Made by a program: the position numbers and the translations under genes. Under the pieces are notes generated by a model. That model searched no databases, was not told the DNA's origin, and was given only the letters and a program-made list of their open reading frames with translations. Source: Tetragonia tetragonoides (Eukaryota; Streptophyta; Magnoliopsida; Caryophyllales; Aizoaceae). From it: a stretch of 64,000 nucleotides of DNA. The stretch is taken from contig CM076143.1 in assembly GCA_038025085.1 (NCBI GenBank), forward strand, positions 16,229,501-16,293,500, given 5' to 3'. Of this stretch, positions 23,222 through 36,639 are shown piece by piece (the stretch's first letter is position 1; each line of letters starts with the position of its first letter).

Positions 23222-26200
23222 GGGACTTAATTCATGGTCATCTACCAGCATTTTGGATGGTTTCGGTATATTTTATGGCAAACCCATCCTCGTGTACATG
23301 TTCATTAAGGTAATCGTAGATCCATAGTGTAGATTAGTTTTTAGTGATTATTCTTTGTACACTAACTGGTTTCCCTGCCCGCCTTCCTAAGTTCTGCAAT
23401 TTCTTCCCTGGAGAACTGTTGATATGAGGTTTTCTTTTGTACAACACTCCCTTTGTACTGTACAACTGCTGTAAATTGAGGTGAAGAAAAATGTATAGTC
23501 AATCTTATTTTTCCTACTCTGTTCCACATTACTTCCAGGTTTTTCCATTGTTTTCGTGTTTACCCAGTCAATTTTCGCGCCTTCTGCAGTTCACTTACAT
23601 AAGCATTCTTTTGAAATGCTACCTGCAGCTGAAGACAAATTTTCAGTTCATAACCGAATATCTAGGCAGCGAGTAAATTTCAACAGATAGTTAGAGAACC
23701 CGAGAACCTTATTGCGATATTCAAAAAAGCCATTTGCATTTGGATCATAAGTGTGTCGAGAAATCCGATACACAAAATGCTTGGTTTGGTTTATGTTTTT
23801 CTTAGGACCACAGTTGCAATCGTGCAGGTGAATATGGTTTTTCTTAGGACAGCAATCTGCTATCCTCCGGTAAAAATTGTGAACTTCCAATAGTATTAGG
23901 CCAGTTACTCTATTTAGTACCAATTGTTTGGTACACAACGGCTCAACGAGCTCAGCAAGTCAGTGGGTTTACTTTGCTCAAGCGCTTAAATGCTTCATTG
24001 TGGGAGCAAATAAGAGTCCGATTTGTGGAAATGACCAATCTTTGTCTCAACTGTCCTTGTCAGGTAACCTACTAGACATGCCAGTATCCAGTAATGTCAA
24101 AAATATGGTCCTGGCAGGCGTAATTTGGGAGATTTTATTCTTCCAAACCGCTGGGATGATCTCCAATCCCTGGACAATCATACCACCCTTCGGCCTCTTG
24201 TAAACCACAAAACATGTTGAATGAAGATATTAAACTTGGACGAATCCATTTGAGATAATATAACCCATGAAAATTTCAAGTCCTGATATTATACAACCCT
24301 ATACAAAACCGAGACGGGCACATCCAAGTCCTCTATTTTTTTTTAAGGAAGAAACATAGTCCTAAATACTACAAAACATACAAAACCAAGATTAATACAA
24401 GAAGAAAAAATAACAAGCTTCTAATTTCGCACTTTCAGCTATCGTGTCAGGTAGAAACTGGCTCCATTTCAGATCTTGCTCGTGTTAAATGCCTACACAA
24501 AATCTTGGTAGGTTTTCTTGCAATTGTAGTATTGCACTTCCAGTCAGACAACAGAAGCCACCCTTGTGAGTTGTGACAGCATAAGAAAAGCTCCCATAAA
24601 AGCTCAGTCGTCCAGCTAAATCATAAAGTAACTTTGATGTTGGCTTGCGTATCTCATTCAGAGAGATGCCTTAAATTCCAGCAAATACTTAAGCCTTCAT
24701 GATATGGTTTCCTTTTATACATACAAGGGTGGACTTGAGCCTCGAGCTCACTGCATCATGACAATTCTTTACATCAGGAGACCAAAAACATATCCTAGAA
24801 GGTAGATGAATAAAATCAATTAACACTGTTGAGTGTTAACATGATTGAACTAACATGTTATACAAGTCATATGCCAAAAAGGAAACTAGCTGCTCATTAT
24901 GGAACATTTAAATCAATATATCCTATCCTTCTTTGCGATGGAGTAGAAGCCCACTATAGAATCAGAAAGTAAATTAGCAATTCTAACATCTTCCTACCCA
25001 CCCCTAGTTGAAAAGAAAGATTTATGATTCTTAAAGGACAACCTTCTCTGCGACTTCCAAGCCACATGAACCGGCTTATTTGGCTTATGGCCCAAAGGGG
25101 CAGGGGATTTTAGGGGTGTGTCCCTCATGGACATTTAACTTCATTTGTTTTTAGATGAATCTTTTCACGACTCCTAGTCCCTTCCTATAGGCTGTACTTG
25201 CATCTTATCTCTTGGAAAAAGTTCCACCCAACTCTTTCACAAAACTATCAATAGAATATGAGAAGTTAACTCAAAACTGTTGTTGTTTCATCTTCAATTA
25301 ACTCTAACAAATTAACTGGTTTTCAACGCACAGTTGGGAACCATCTCCAAGTGTCAGCAGCCAGTATTTGAGCTACCCTCCACAACACACACACACACAC
25401 ACACCCTCCCAAGCCCCTTCCCCTTTAGCGAACTTTCTTGGATCCAAAAATGTCCATTCATCCTTGAGCCACACATCAGGGTTAGGCCTTCCAATCCCGA
25501 GAAACCTTCACTACATTACCTGGCCCGTCCATCAAGCTTTGAATTCAAACCTATACTTACATGTTGGAAGGGGAAGTTCAAACCATCAACACAACCATGT
25601 GAATCTTGAATTCGCTCCAAAGCAACAGGTTGTGTGTGTGGCGGGGGAAGGGGTGTGTCTGACCTACCTCTCAGTTGCTCACTTTACATGTTTATCTAAG
25701 ATACATCAATGCACCACAGTTCATTTAACTCTACAATTGAATCTCCCTCTAAACTTAAGTATATATTCAACATAAGGTAAAGTTTCGGGGTTGCATTATA
25801 ATAAGAATATACAAAAAAGATGCAGATCGTTGCAAAAGGGAACAAGAGTGAGATATGTGGCTTTCAAATGAATATTTGCTTTGAATTTTAAAACTAAGGC
25901 TTCCATTCGCTGGCATTGTCAAAACATTTTCTAACAAGTCCAATGGCAAGATATTCTAGCATTATCGAAATATCTAGCAATCCTATTAGTGGTAAAGTTG
26001 CGTACATCTTGACTTCCCTAGATTGCCCAGCAACAGAACTCACATGGGTTATTAATGTTGTTGAATATATAGCAAGTTAAAAGGGAATAATGGCATTAAC
26101 ACAGCACATCAAGATTGTTATTAGCTGTCAAATGTTTAAGCCTAATTCAGGAAATAAATCAAATTCCTCCCCTTCCTACCTCTAATCTAAATATATCATT

Positions 26201-27110
26201 TATTTATAATAGACTTTGAATATATCTAACTTTATGACTTTATAAATTGACTTCATCTGAAAGAGTTTAACTCAATTGATTTGACTAAAGTTTCCGTCAA
26301 AACATGTGGTGATTAAATTTTACTTTGACAGCAACAACCCAATTGAAAAGCCCCATTTTTTTTTCTGATGACCCCACATTATAAGATTCTTAGATCCACC
26401 AGAACTCCTTAGCTAGAAAGTGCATGTATGGATGATGTTGGGTGGATTTGTGCCTATCCTAAGCTTTTCTAGTTGATTTCAAGAACAAGACTAACAGAAT
26501 AAACACTAGGAGCTTAATTTAGAATGTATCTGGCTGGACCGTACTGATCATACTCTCCCTAAGGGCTTGCTCTAAAGTCTAAAGCGAAGTGTTTTCCCTC
26601 TCCTCATTGTTGGCCTTCTCTGATCTTGCCTTCCAGGAGGCTTCATTATCAGATATAACTGTGTGATTATATTAGCAGAATAAACACTGGGAGCTTAATT
26701 TAGAATGTATCTGGCTAGACCATACAGATCATATTCTCTCAAAGGGTTTGCTCTTATGTCTAAAATGAAGTGATTTTCCTCGCCTCATTGTTGGCTCTTT
26801 CTGATCCTGCCTTCCAGGAGGCTTCATTATCAGATATTACTGTGTGATTGGAAAGCATAACCGTATTAGTTTTGTGCTTGTTTTCTCTTCACAAAGACAA
26901 ATGTTTGTTTTTCCGGATTACAATGGTATCCAAGCTTTGCTTGACTAATCCCATGGGCCCTAGAGTTAACGACCAGGAAAACTTCCAATGGCCCTGAGGG
27001 GAGACAAAAATAAAAATGTTCAAAACAAGTATGTGAAGAATATATATGACAGATAGCAGGAAAATTATGCACGCAATACGCATCAAGGAGTTTTGAGCAC
27101 ATACTCATAT
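23222..27110. other. Intergenic region between TT9 and PAP28 (tail-to-tail)
   Basis: The two genes converge here, so it holds both 3' UTRs. I found no convincing gene. Visible items are a (CA)n microsatellite at about 25383-25405, short local duplications (23780-23860, 'tttttcttaggac' twice) and the 181-bp tandem duplication at 26495-26850. Open frames here lack family motifs. Confidence 0.5.
26495..26850. repeat. Tandem duplication, 181-bp unit, two copies
   Basis: Copies begin CAGAATAAACACT(A/G)GGAGC at 26495 and 26676 and both end near CTGTGTGATT. They are about 90% alike, lying about 260 bp beyond the PAP28 stop codon. Confidence 0.9.
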
Positions 27111-30100
27111 TCAAGACTCTTGGTTCCACAGCACTTGCTCATCAATCTTGCTCAACAAATCGTCATCTAGTCGTTTCCAAGTGGTTATTCTATCCAAACC
27201 CGTCCAAGCACTATCCGTCTCCGACAGCTCGGCCAGTATGACCCTTGCTCTCCGAGGCCAGCCTACCTTCCCGTAGCCATGGTATCCAGAACCTCCACCA
27301 TAGCAGAACCAAATGCCATCCAGTTTCCCACAGAAATCATTGACATGGTCATGACCCATGAAGACAGCTTTTACATTCTTCATTGAAACCAGTGCTTCCA
27401 AGACTCCAGAATTTACAGATGAACAAGCTACAGCCTCTTGGAACCGACCAACAATCTTTTGATAATACAGCTGTCTGATTTCCGGGATTGGAATATGAAA
27501 GAAACCAATTGCCATGGGTGTCTTTCTTGACAAAGAAGAGTCTCCCAGATAATTGTGCTCCATGTGTTTATCCTGTTAGTATCACCTGCAACAACTTAAT
27601 TAATGAAATCTAAGCTTGCGGTATCTGATGTGTAAGCATGAGCACCATAATAAGGGCACACTGTTTGATTAACTAGATGAATACGAGTTTTTTTTTTATT
27701 GTTGCAACATCCAAAGAAGAGTCGCGAATGACATTGCATTTTCACCAGGAACGCCAGAAAAAGAGCATACTGTTGGATTAACCAGATGACTAGGGGTCTT
27801 TTTTTTGTTGCAACAATTAAAGAAGAGTAATCATTGAAATGGCATGACACCATCAAGTTCCACACAGTTCTATAAACAGAAAGATGTAAAATTAGGAATG
27901 GGATCTATCTCCAATTCACGCAGCCAAAAATGTAAAACATATAGGGTTATTTGTAAGACAGACTTCTCTCTAAAGAAAAATTGTATCAAGTTGCTGTGAG
28001 AATATGACGAACTAAAGTAAAACATATCATTGGCTCCCTAGTTTAAAACAAGCAGATGGCTATTATCTGCTTCTAGCAGGTCCAAGTTAGTGCTTATATT
28101 AAATATGCTTGGAAACAGGTTACACCTGCTTGTACTGACTGGCCGAAATGATCTGACCCTGTCAATTGTTTATGCAAAACTATAATTGGTGGTTCTTAAA
28201 CCAAAGGAAAGCATGTCAAGCTTACTCATTTTTGAGCTTCCTCTTGCAACAAAATCGTGCAAAAATATGTCATACAGTTTCTACTATTGTTATCATAAAA
28301 GGACCAATAACAGCCACAATCATGGGCAGGTCAGGATGTAAACAGTTTTTCCCTTAACTAGTGCACCTTGCAAAGAGGCTGTTACAAAAGAACCATGAAA
28401 AAAAAAACATTTTTAAGAAAATCTGAATTAGTTAGATAAACATAGGGAATTTATATACTCTTCATCAAACAATTTGAACATTAGAAAAAGGTAGTTGGGA
28501 AGTAGGAAGATAAATACGGAAAAAAAAAAAAAAAAAAACAGTGTTCTTCCATGTCCGGCATGGGACTCAACTCTTTTTTAGATAAAGAGAAATTTTATTA
28601 ACCAAAAGAGAACTACAATGTAAGAGGACAATTAGTCCTCAGAAAGTGAAGAAAACTATTTACTAGTCTTCCCAATGACGTTGAGCGTCTGTAAGAGGCA
28701 CCCCCTTAAAGGCCCCAGCTGTTTTAGCCCAAAAGGATGCTAAATAAACCACTCGATCCCAAACAAAATCAACTGACCTACACATTTCAGAAAAAAAATC
28801 CTTGTGTTTTGCTCCAGCCATATGCACCAAAATATAGCCAAAAAAAAAAAAAAGCACATCGTCAAACAACCTAGTCTCCTTACCCCTCCCTCAACCAAGA
28901 TACTGTGCCTGTAAATGCTGCACAAAGGTAGTTGGACAAACAACATTCTCTCCCCTCATACTAAGGAATCTCCGTCAACAATTCCAAGCAAACTCATAAT
29001 GCATGTATAGAGGTCTTACTAGCTCGAGCATGCGACCCAACTCTTACTGAGTAATGTCATTGTCATCCTCAATTATTGCCCTGAATGATCCATCCTAAGT
29101 AACTTTAAACAAATTTTCTTTATACAGCATTTGGGCAATCCTCTTCCAGCTACGCCAAACTTACATTGATTCCACATACTCAATCCACAACCCTTACCGT
29201 AAAAGGTGTCACTACAAAGTTCCATTATTATGTTGACACCTACCCCCAGTCCTCTATTAATAATATATCTTTTTTTAGATAAGAAAAACTTTTTATTAAT
29301 CAAATCGTGAAAGAATACAAAATGGAGGATAAGGTATCCTCAAAGTACAAGAATAAGAGTAAAGTATCTACAAATCACGCCAACGACGTTGAATGACCGT
29401 CAGTGGCACCCCCTTGAAGGCACCAGCCGCCTTCGCCCACAGGGATGCCAAATAAACTATATGTTCCCAAACTATATCGGTACTCTTTCCCTTGTCAGAG
29501 AAAATCCTCGAGTTCCTCTCTAGCCAAGTGCACCAAAGAATAGCTAAACAGGCACACCGCCACAACATCCTACCCTCCTTCCCCCTCCGCATAGCAGAAA
29601 AACGCATCTGTAGGAATTGCCCCACAGTAGCAGGGCACACAAAAGGCTCCCCACACAACAGCCGATCCCACAGAGCCCTCGCAAAATTACACAATACAAA
29701 CAAGTGCAAGCAACTCTCTCCGTCCTGCCGACACATCACACACATGCTGGGAAGGAGACACATATGTGGCCTCCGCCGTTGCACCATATCACAAGTATTC
29801 ACCTTACCTAGCACCAAAGTCCACACAAAAGCACGAACCTTCAGAGGAACCTTGGACTTCCAAATATAAGAGGAAAGGGGAAAATGTGGAAATTGAGACG
29901 GAAGGCTAAGATGATGGAGGAAGGACTTGGAAGAAAAAACCCCAGAGGAGTCCCCAATCCAAGTCCGAGAATCGTCCCTAGGGACGAGAAGCCTAGAGTG
30001 GAGGACACCCAGGAGGGAAACGAGTTCCTCCATTTCTATATCCCGGGGTGGTCGCCGAAAGTGAAGGTTCCAGGAACCACCAACTGAGTAAAAATCAGCC

Positions 30101-33100
30101 ACAGGTGCCCCATGAAGAGTGGACAAACGAAAAACTCGCGGATATGTAGAAGAGAAAGCAGTTTCCCCATTCCACACATCTTCCCAGAACCGAACCCGTT
30201 GACCATTACCCACATTAAACCTGACCAGGGGAAAGAATAAGGACGATACCTGGGAAACGAACTTCCAAGGGCAAGCATGGGAGATAGTTGAGCTGGCTCG
30301 GATGTCCCACCCATTATGCTGAAGGCCGTACTTGCTTCTGATAACTCGGTGCCATAGGGAGCCAGATTCTAGGGGAAAACGCCATAACCACTTACCCACT
30401 AGCGAAATGTTCTTGGACACCAACCTACCAAAACCCAAGCCCCCCTCAATTTTCGGCCGGCAAACATGGTCCCAACTAACCAGGTGATCCCTCTTACCCT
30501 CTCCAACCCCCGACCAAAGAAAGTCCCTCATCATCCTCTTAATCCTATTAGCTACCCCAACAGGAATTTTAAAAAGGGAAAGGTAGTAAAGAGGGATGCT
30601 AGCTAGGCAGGAATGCAAAATAGTGATCCTCCCCCCCAACGAGAAATATACCCCTTTCCAACCATCTAGACGCTTAGCCACTCTAGACACTACCGGTTCC
30701 CAAAAGGAAACCGATCTGGGATTACCTCCGAGGGGCACCCCCAAATAAGTAAGCGGCCACTGCTGAACCTGACAACCCACTAGACCAGCCAGGGAAGTCA
30801 GAACATCCTCCCCCACGTTGACCCCCGCCAAACTACACTTAGACAAATTAATTCGCATCCCCGACACAACCTCAAAAACTTGTAAGAGCGTGAGTACCCT
30901 CTTAAAACCTTCGGCGTCGGCCGAAAGGAAGAGGATCGTATCATCGGCAAACTGCAGGTGGGAAACACAAACCCTTTCCCGACCCACCCGGAATCCTTCA
31001 ATAAGCCCCCGCTCCACTCCCCTATCCAGCATACGGCCAAGAACATCAACGACTAGAGTGAATAGGAAAGGGGACAGGGGATCCCCCGGCGCAAACCACG
31101 TGACGAAGTGAACCAGTCACGAGCCGCCCCATTAACAAGGACAGAAAAACTAGCGTTGGACAAACAACCCCTTATCCAGGAGCGCCAACGCCCCCCAAAG
31201 CCCTTCCTATCTAGAACGCGATCCAAAAAACCCCAACTAACCCGGTCATAAGCTTTCTCAAAGTCCAACTTAAAAACAATCCCCGAGTCGTTATTCCGGC
31301 GAGCACCATCAACCACCTCATTAGCAACCAAAGCTGCATCAATGATCTGGCGACCCTCCACAAAAGCACTCTGGGCAGCCGAGATAGTCCCAGTCAAAAC
31401 CGCCCCAAGTCTAATAGACAGGACCTGCGTCAAAATCTTATAGACGCTGGTGACTAAACTAATAGGCCTAAAATCCCTCACCGTAATCGACCGGTCCTTC
31501 TTAGGGACGAGGGTGATAAAATTAGAGTTCATACTCTTCCCGACCACCCCTGTGTTATGAAACTCAGTAAAAACTCCCAGCAGATCCTCCTTGATGACCT
31601 CCCAGCAATCCTGGTAATAGGCCATAGTGAATCCATCCGGCCCCAGGGATTTCTCACGATCCATCCCAAACACCGCAGCCCGTATCTCCTCTAACTCAAA
31701 AGGGCGCTCAAGCCAATCCCGAAGCAATGGCGTAATAGGTGACCACTCAACTCCCTCCAACATCGGTCTATCAATCACTTCTTCCTCAAAAAGACCCTTA
31801 TAGAAAGCTGTAATCTCGTCACTAATCCTATTCACATCAGTCACACGCTCACCATCATCAGTCTCCAACTCCCGAATAAAACTCCTCCTCCGCTTCCCAT
31901 TAACCACTTTAAAGAACAACCTAGAACTCACATCCCCCTCCTTCGCCCATCTCCCCTTCATCTTCTGACGCTGACTCTGCCTCTCCTTAAGCAAAACCTC
32001 CTCTAGACTATTCTTCAAATCAACACTCTTCCTCAGCAACCCCTCAACATGGCCCTCCTCGCTCAAGGCCCGATCCGTCACCAAAATCTCCTTAAGAATC
32101 TCCCCCTTTCGCACCCGCACATCTCCAAACGTCTCCTTATTCCAAACTTTCAAACGTTCCTTCACAAACCCCAACCTCCTCATGAAACAGTACCCCCTCC
32201 AACCCTCAACCTCACACTCCGCCCACCAATCACGAATCTTAGCCCCAAACTCCGCATGGGAACACCACATATTCTCAAAGCGGAAAGGGGTCGGGCCCCA
32301 CTGGATGGGAGCAGAATGTAAGACAAGGGGAAAGTGATCAGAACACGAACGGGGCAGGATCTCCTGTACCAAAGATGGAAACTCATCCTCAAACTCATTC
32401 GTAACAAGGAACCTATCTATCCGAGAGGCTACATCCCGCCTCCCGCTCACACCCCAAGTAAACTGAGCATTACGGAGAGGCAAATCGCGAAGGGCAGACT
32501 CCCTAATAAAGGAGTCAAACTCAATCATACCCCCGGTCAACCCCCTACCACGTCGTTCCCCCGCGTGACGGATCACATTAAAGTCACCCCCAATAACCCA
32601 TCTAGGGGAACAGAGACCAGCAAGAGCCGCCAACTCCTCCCAATACGACTCCCGGTCAGCAACCCCACACGGGCCATAAACAGAAGACACCCACCAATCA
32701 TCTGCAAACAGATACACCAAGGCTTATCATTTTAGATCTTTTTAGTAAGCTCATCCATAGCTACTGCAAAAAGGAACAAACTTGAAGTTGGCCGGATGCA
32801 ACCCAATATTGGTGGGAAAGTGCTCAGTAACCCCACTGACGTACTAACAATAGTTTTAATGCCTTCACACATATCTTTAACCCAAATATAACCAACAGGG
32901 ACTTAATTGATACCCAAGCATCTCTAAAAAAATCTTTTTGGTCATTCTATGCATCGTATGCATGCCTTAAGATCAACAAAAAAAACATATGTAGATCCTT
33001 CTCTATTTTTCTATAGCTTTATTATCCATTTTAACAGATCAGTGTCATAAGATGGATGGCTTCCGTGGTTGATCTCCTATTCGTGAAGTAAAACTGAATA

Positions 33101-36100
33101 TGACCTCTTCATAGTGTGATGGTAGCTTTTGTTGTTGTAGTTTTGGATGTCTCCTTTGTTCTTAATAAAGTGGGATGAAAGCACTAAATTTAATTTATCA
33201 TTTCATTCAACAACCCAAATGATATCCCTTCTTACCCAATGACTTTTCCAGCTTCAATGTGGTCTTCAGAGTGCCTGTCTGGACTAACTGCTCTCCCACT
33301 CCTTATTTCACAAATGGAGGCCTTGACCTCTTCTTCAATAATGTGATGGCCAGAGCTACAAAAGTTCGATTGACCCTTTAAATGGCTTATGACATTGAAA
33401 AAACTGTTGTTAATTCCAATCTTGTTAAAAAGTTTGTAGAAGTAATTATGGCACCTCTTCTTGATGGCTAAAATTCTACAAGCCCATTCTTCTTCATCCA
33501 TATTGCATCTCACTTGGTCTAGGTATCTCCTTCTTTTTCTCTAGTCTGGGCTAGCTTCAACACACCCTTCTCCCCATCCCTAGTATCCAATTTCTGCCAC
33601 AAGTCCCTAGACTTTGCTTCAGAACTACTTTTTTGGTTCCTTCTTCCCCAAGAACATAGCTACCAAAGGTAGTATTTGTAGAGGTAAGGGACATGAATGG
33701 GGTTCCCTTGGTTCTAGAAAGTGTATGACCACTTGTTAAACTACACCTTGGTTCTCTCAGTTACGATCTGGTTTTAAGAACTATGCTAATAATCATATCA
33801 GTTTCAACGTTAGAAGTGGCAAAGTGAATCAGCATGTTGGGTTGAAAAATAGAGATAGAGAAGTGTAATAATCATTCAATATATGGATTGGGCCCAAGAG
33901 AAAGCAACTGGTCACCTGTTCTCTTTGAACAACACCACGCAACCAATCAAGCTGAGAATCTTTAATCCACCCATATGTTCGTCTACCTTCCACCGTGGCC
34001 CTGTCTCCACTGTCAAGAAAAAAGAGATTTAATACACTGACATTGGCCAAGGCAGAGCCATAAGCACCATGGACTGTTAGATTGTAATTTCCAAATCCGT
34101 CAATGCCATCCAGTAATTTCTCTCCACGGCCAGGGGGGTCCTTAACCAATGGATTTAACTGAGATACTGAATAATCCATAAGTGAAACTAAAGACATCAA
34201 TTCTTCACGGTTCATAGTTGATTCTTGATCATGATTCCCTAAAATAGCTGCCCAAGGAAGCCTAGATTCCACTGCCGGAGTAAAGGCTCTGAACAAAGAC
34301 TCAGCTGCATCTGGTGTGCTTGACCCAAATATATTGTCTCCTATTTGATTAAAACACAAAAACATTAGTGCTTGCACACAAAAATATGCCATTTGGTTTA
34401 CTCCATAATCCAACTGATCAATTGCCAAAGTTACAGACTTACTATTGGACATTTATAATTTTCAAATATAGACTTTATCAAATTGGCTCAATAATCTGTC
34501 ATATGTTTCTTATTTTTTAGTCAGAGCATTTTAAATCAAAAGATTTATAGGAAACAACATTTGTGTATTACGACTATTACCGTTACCGAGGTTAGACTAT
34601 GTACATTTCACCGGCATTACCTCACTTAGGTGGGAGCCTCATCTTTATGCACTAAATAAAAGCATGACTAATCATCGTTAGGGCCTTGGCCCTCCTTTGC
34701 ACCAAAAATAAATAAATAATAAAAGCATGAGTAAAGAAAGTAAGGCCAACAAGGCCTCTCTTTTCTGTTCTTTGAAAAGAGGGGGCGGGGGGGAAGGGGA
34801 GGAGCACACAAGTAAAATTAAGAGTTCACTCGAAAATTAGTTGTTTCACTTTCCATCTTAAGACACTTTAAAGAGCTAGCTAAAAACTAGACAAAACCTT
34901 TCTCTCCAGCTTCTTATGTGACCTTCTACAAAAGCCACCTTCAGCCTCTTTCAGATCCATGGAACTGAAAGCAGGACGACCTAACAAATAGTAATTGGCC
35001 TAGTAACATAACATGGGAATCTGATTAACAATGCCCTTGTATGATTAATACTTCCTCCGTTTTATGAAGATGTTTACATTTGTTTTTTCGCGGTCTCCAA
35101 TGCACCACTTTGACCGTACATAATTGTAATTACATAAATATATAAATTTTATAAAATTATAAGTTTTTAAAAGTATTCTTTAAAATCAATCTAACAATAG
35201 CATTTTTACATTATAAATCTTTGTATTTTTTCACCAATTCATGGTCAAAGTTTGTGAACTTTGACCTTGACAAATGAAGTGTAAACATCTTGGTGAAACG
35301 GAGGGAGTAACAAACATGTACCAGGCAGAAGAAATGAAAAGACATTTTGCTCCACAAAATTAGCAACCCAGAAATGTATAAACCTTGTCACTGCATCAGT
35401 GGCACTAAAACTCGAAAACCACCATCAGGAAATAGCAATCACAAATTCACAAGTATAAACTTAATAGGATCACAGGACTCTTGAGTTAGATATTTTAACT
35501 TGCATGTACTAATTGTCTAAGTTCATGGCTTCCATTTCTAAATATGGCAGAAAATGCTTAACTTACTAAATGAAAATTTGTCACCCCATTAATGAATTGT
35601 TCATGACTAATGTGAACTGCACCCACCCTAAATCGCCAAAGAGAGAAGATCACTGCATTTCAGCTACAATAACACTTCAACTTGCCATGCTATTTACAAT
35701 TTCTACCACAAGCAAAGTCACTTACAGCTAAAAATGGCTAAAAATTCCAAATTTGCTAAATTCCTTTAAAACCCATTAACCAATCATAACCGATTACCCA
35801 AAATGGAAAAAATCAGCTATCCCAGCTTCAATCACACTCTTGAAATTCACTAACTCCACTTACATTACAACATTATATTATGGTAGCATCCATCTTTAAC
35901 AAAAAGCAACCTCAATTATAGCAACAAACTAAAAACCCAGAAATGAATAATGATTTTATTACCAGTAAAAACAATAAAATCAGGCTTCTCAGCTTCAATC
36001 AACCTTCGAACAAACCGAGTGGTATTAAGATCAGAACAATAAGCAAACTCTGATGGATGAACATCTTTACACCTAGTCACCACCCCTTGGCCATAATGCA

Positions 36101-36482
36101 TATCAGCCACCTAAATATATTAACCAAAAAAAACAAAAACAAAAAAAAAACAAAACAAAACAAAAAAGATGGTATTTTTAGAGAAAAAAAGGGAACAAAA
36201 AGGAAGTATGTAATTTTGGGAAAAGTTAAATACCTGAAGGATCTTGAAAGTGCCATCACTGGATCGAAATCTGAGAGGGAGGTCAGGTGATTTTTTGAGA
36301 GTGATATGATCGAAGTTGAGTGTTAGATGATGAAAGAAATGATAATGGAGAAAGTGGATTGAAGTTATGAGGAAGATGAAGTAAAGGAGGGTGATTGTGT
36401 ATTTTTCAGGAACAGCAAAGTCCATTTCTTCCACCTTGAGGGACTGAGTATGATGCATTACAGCACTAGTATAAAAGCCCAT
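27111..36482 (-). CDS. PAP28: Purple acid phosphatase, PAP28 type
   Basis: Four exons on the minus strand: 36482-36234, 36110-35963, 34340-33916, 27572-27111, with GT-AG borders and consistent phases, giving 427 residues. An N-terminal hydrophobic stretch (about residues 27-50, TITLLYFIFLITSIHFL) acts as signal peptide or anchor. The metallophosphoesterase motifs are DMHYG (D86, H88), GDNIFG (D134, N135), GNHD (167-170), FFHIP (H300) and GHDH (347-350). The GD box lacks the Tyr that gives classic purple enzymes their Fe-Tyr ligand, which is why this subgroup is labelled 'probable inactive'; the other metal ligands are present. DGTFKILQVADMH and CSDLNTTRFVRR point to PAP28 rather than PAP29/14. 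Met20 (36425) is a possible alternative start. Intron 3 is 6.3 kb and holds nested LINEs. Likely secreted or endomembrane. Confidence 0.9.
28574..29040 (-). mobile_element. L1 LINE 3' fragment
   Basis: In PAP28 intron 3. The minus strand encodes [20 protein letters not shown] then KGVPLTDAQRHWED, nearly the same as the C-terminus of the neighbouring full-size L1. It ends in TTAATAAAATTTCTCTTTATC plus an A-tail (T-run at 28574-28579). A separate, 5'-truncated insertion of the same family. Confidence 0.75.
29050..33700 (-). mobile_element. RTE-clade LINE, split by an L1 insertion
   Basis: In PAP28 intron 3. The upstream half (33700-32697) encodes, with stops and frameshifts, the RTE order: a KLDTRDGEKGV stretch, then YFYKLFNKIG, then SGRAVSPD, then VPVGYIWVKDMCEG, then FLFAVAMDELTKK, then PWC...LFADD. 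The downstream half (29269-about 29050) resumes with DILLIED, then NIIMELCSDTF, KGCGLS and QCKFGVAG, which is the RTE sequence right after FADD. The L1 at 29270-32696 lies between. Many stops show this RTE was dead and old before or after the insertion. Confidence 0.75.
29270..32696 (-). mobile_element. L1-type LINE, 5'-truncated, nearly intact ORF2
   Basis: The frame runs from 32696 to a stop at 29368 with one break, and about 1,100 residues are readable. The endonuclease part has GDFNVIRHAGERRGRG, SRIDRFLV and CSDHFPLVL; its N-terminal ~100 residues are missing. The reverse transcriptase has FRPISLVTSVYKIL, FVEGRQIIDA, KLDFEKAYDRVSW, GLRRG(D)P and FADDTILF. A C-terminal zinc knuckle (SMCVMCRQDGESCLHLF) follows; no RNase H domain is seen. 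Near 31083-31087 one G is missing in a G-run (GLRRG|DPLSP), shifting the frame. A 3' tail with TTAATAAAAAG and poly(A) ends at 29270. Codon quality suggests a young copy of the family scattered through this window. No ORF1. Confidence 0.9.
35051..35307. mobile_element. Stowaway-type MITE (Tc1/mariner)
   Basis: In PAP28 intron 2. TIRs CTTCCTCCGTTTTAT (left) and, reverse-complemented, CTCCCTCCGTTTCAC (right) are flanked by TA on both sides (35049-35050, 35308-35309). The 257-bp length, AT-rich interior and lack of coding capacity are typical of Stowaway. Confidence 0.9.
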
Positions 36483-36639
36483 CTCTCTCCCCTTTTGTTG
36501 TTGTTTGTTTTTTAAGAGGAAAGAACAAGTTATTTTTTTTGGTGTGAAAAGAACAAGAATATTGGTTGGTGATTTGACAAAAAATTACTAAAATGGTTAA
36601 GATTAAATTTATAGAAGATACCAATCCATTTAGATGGGG

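Noticed and set aside
23928..24203. 91-codon ORF after TT9 as a gene
   Set aside because: No homology-like motif, no promoter or splice context, and composition like neighbouring noncoding DNA.
32697..32720. FADD at the start of the L1 frame as a second L1 active site
   Set aside because: It belongs to the RTE element; the L1 FADD lies further on near 30.95 kb.
34570..34690. SINE in PAP28 intron 2 (gtgggagcctcat, GCACT words)
   Set aside because: Only short words match the Au-type body; too degraded to assign.
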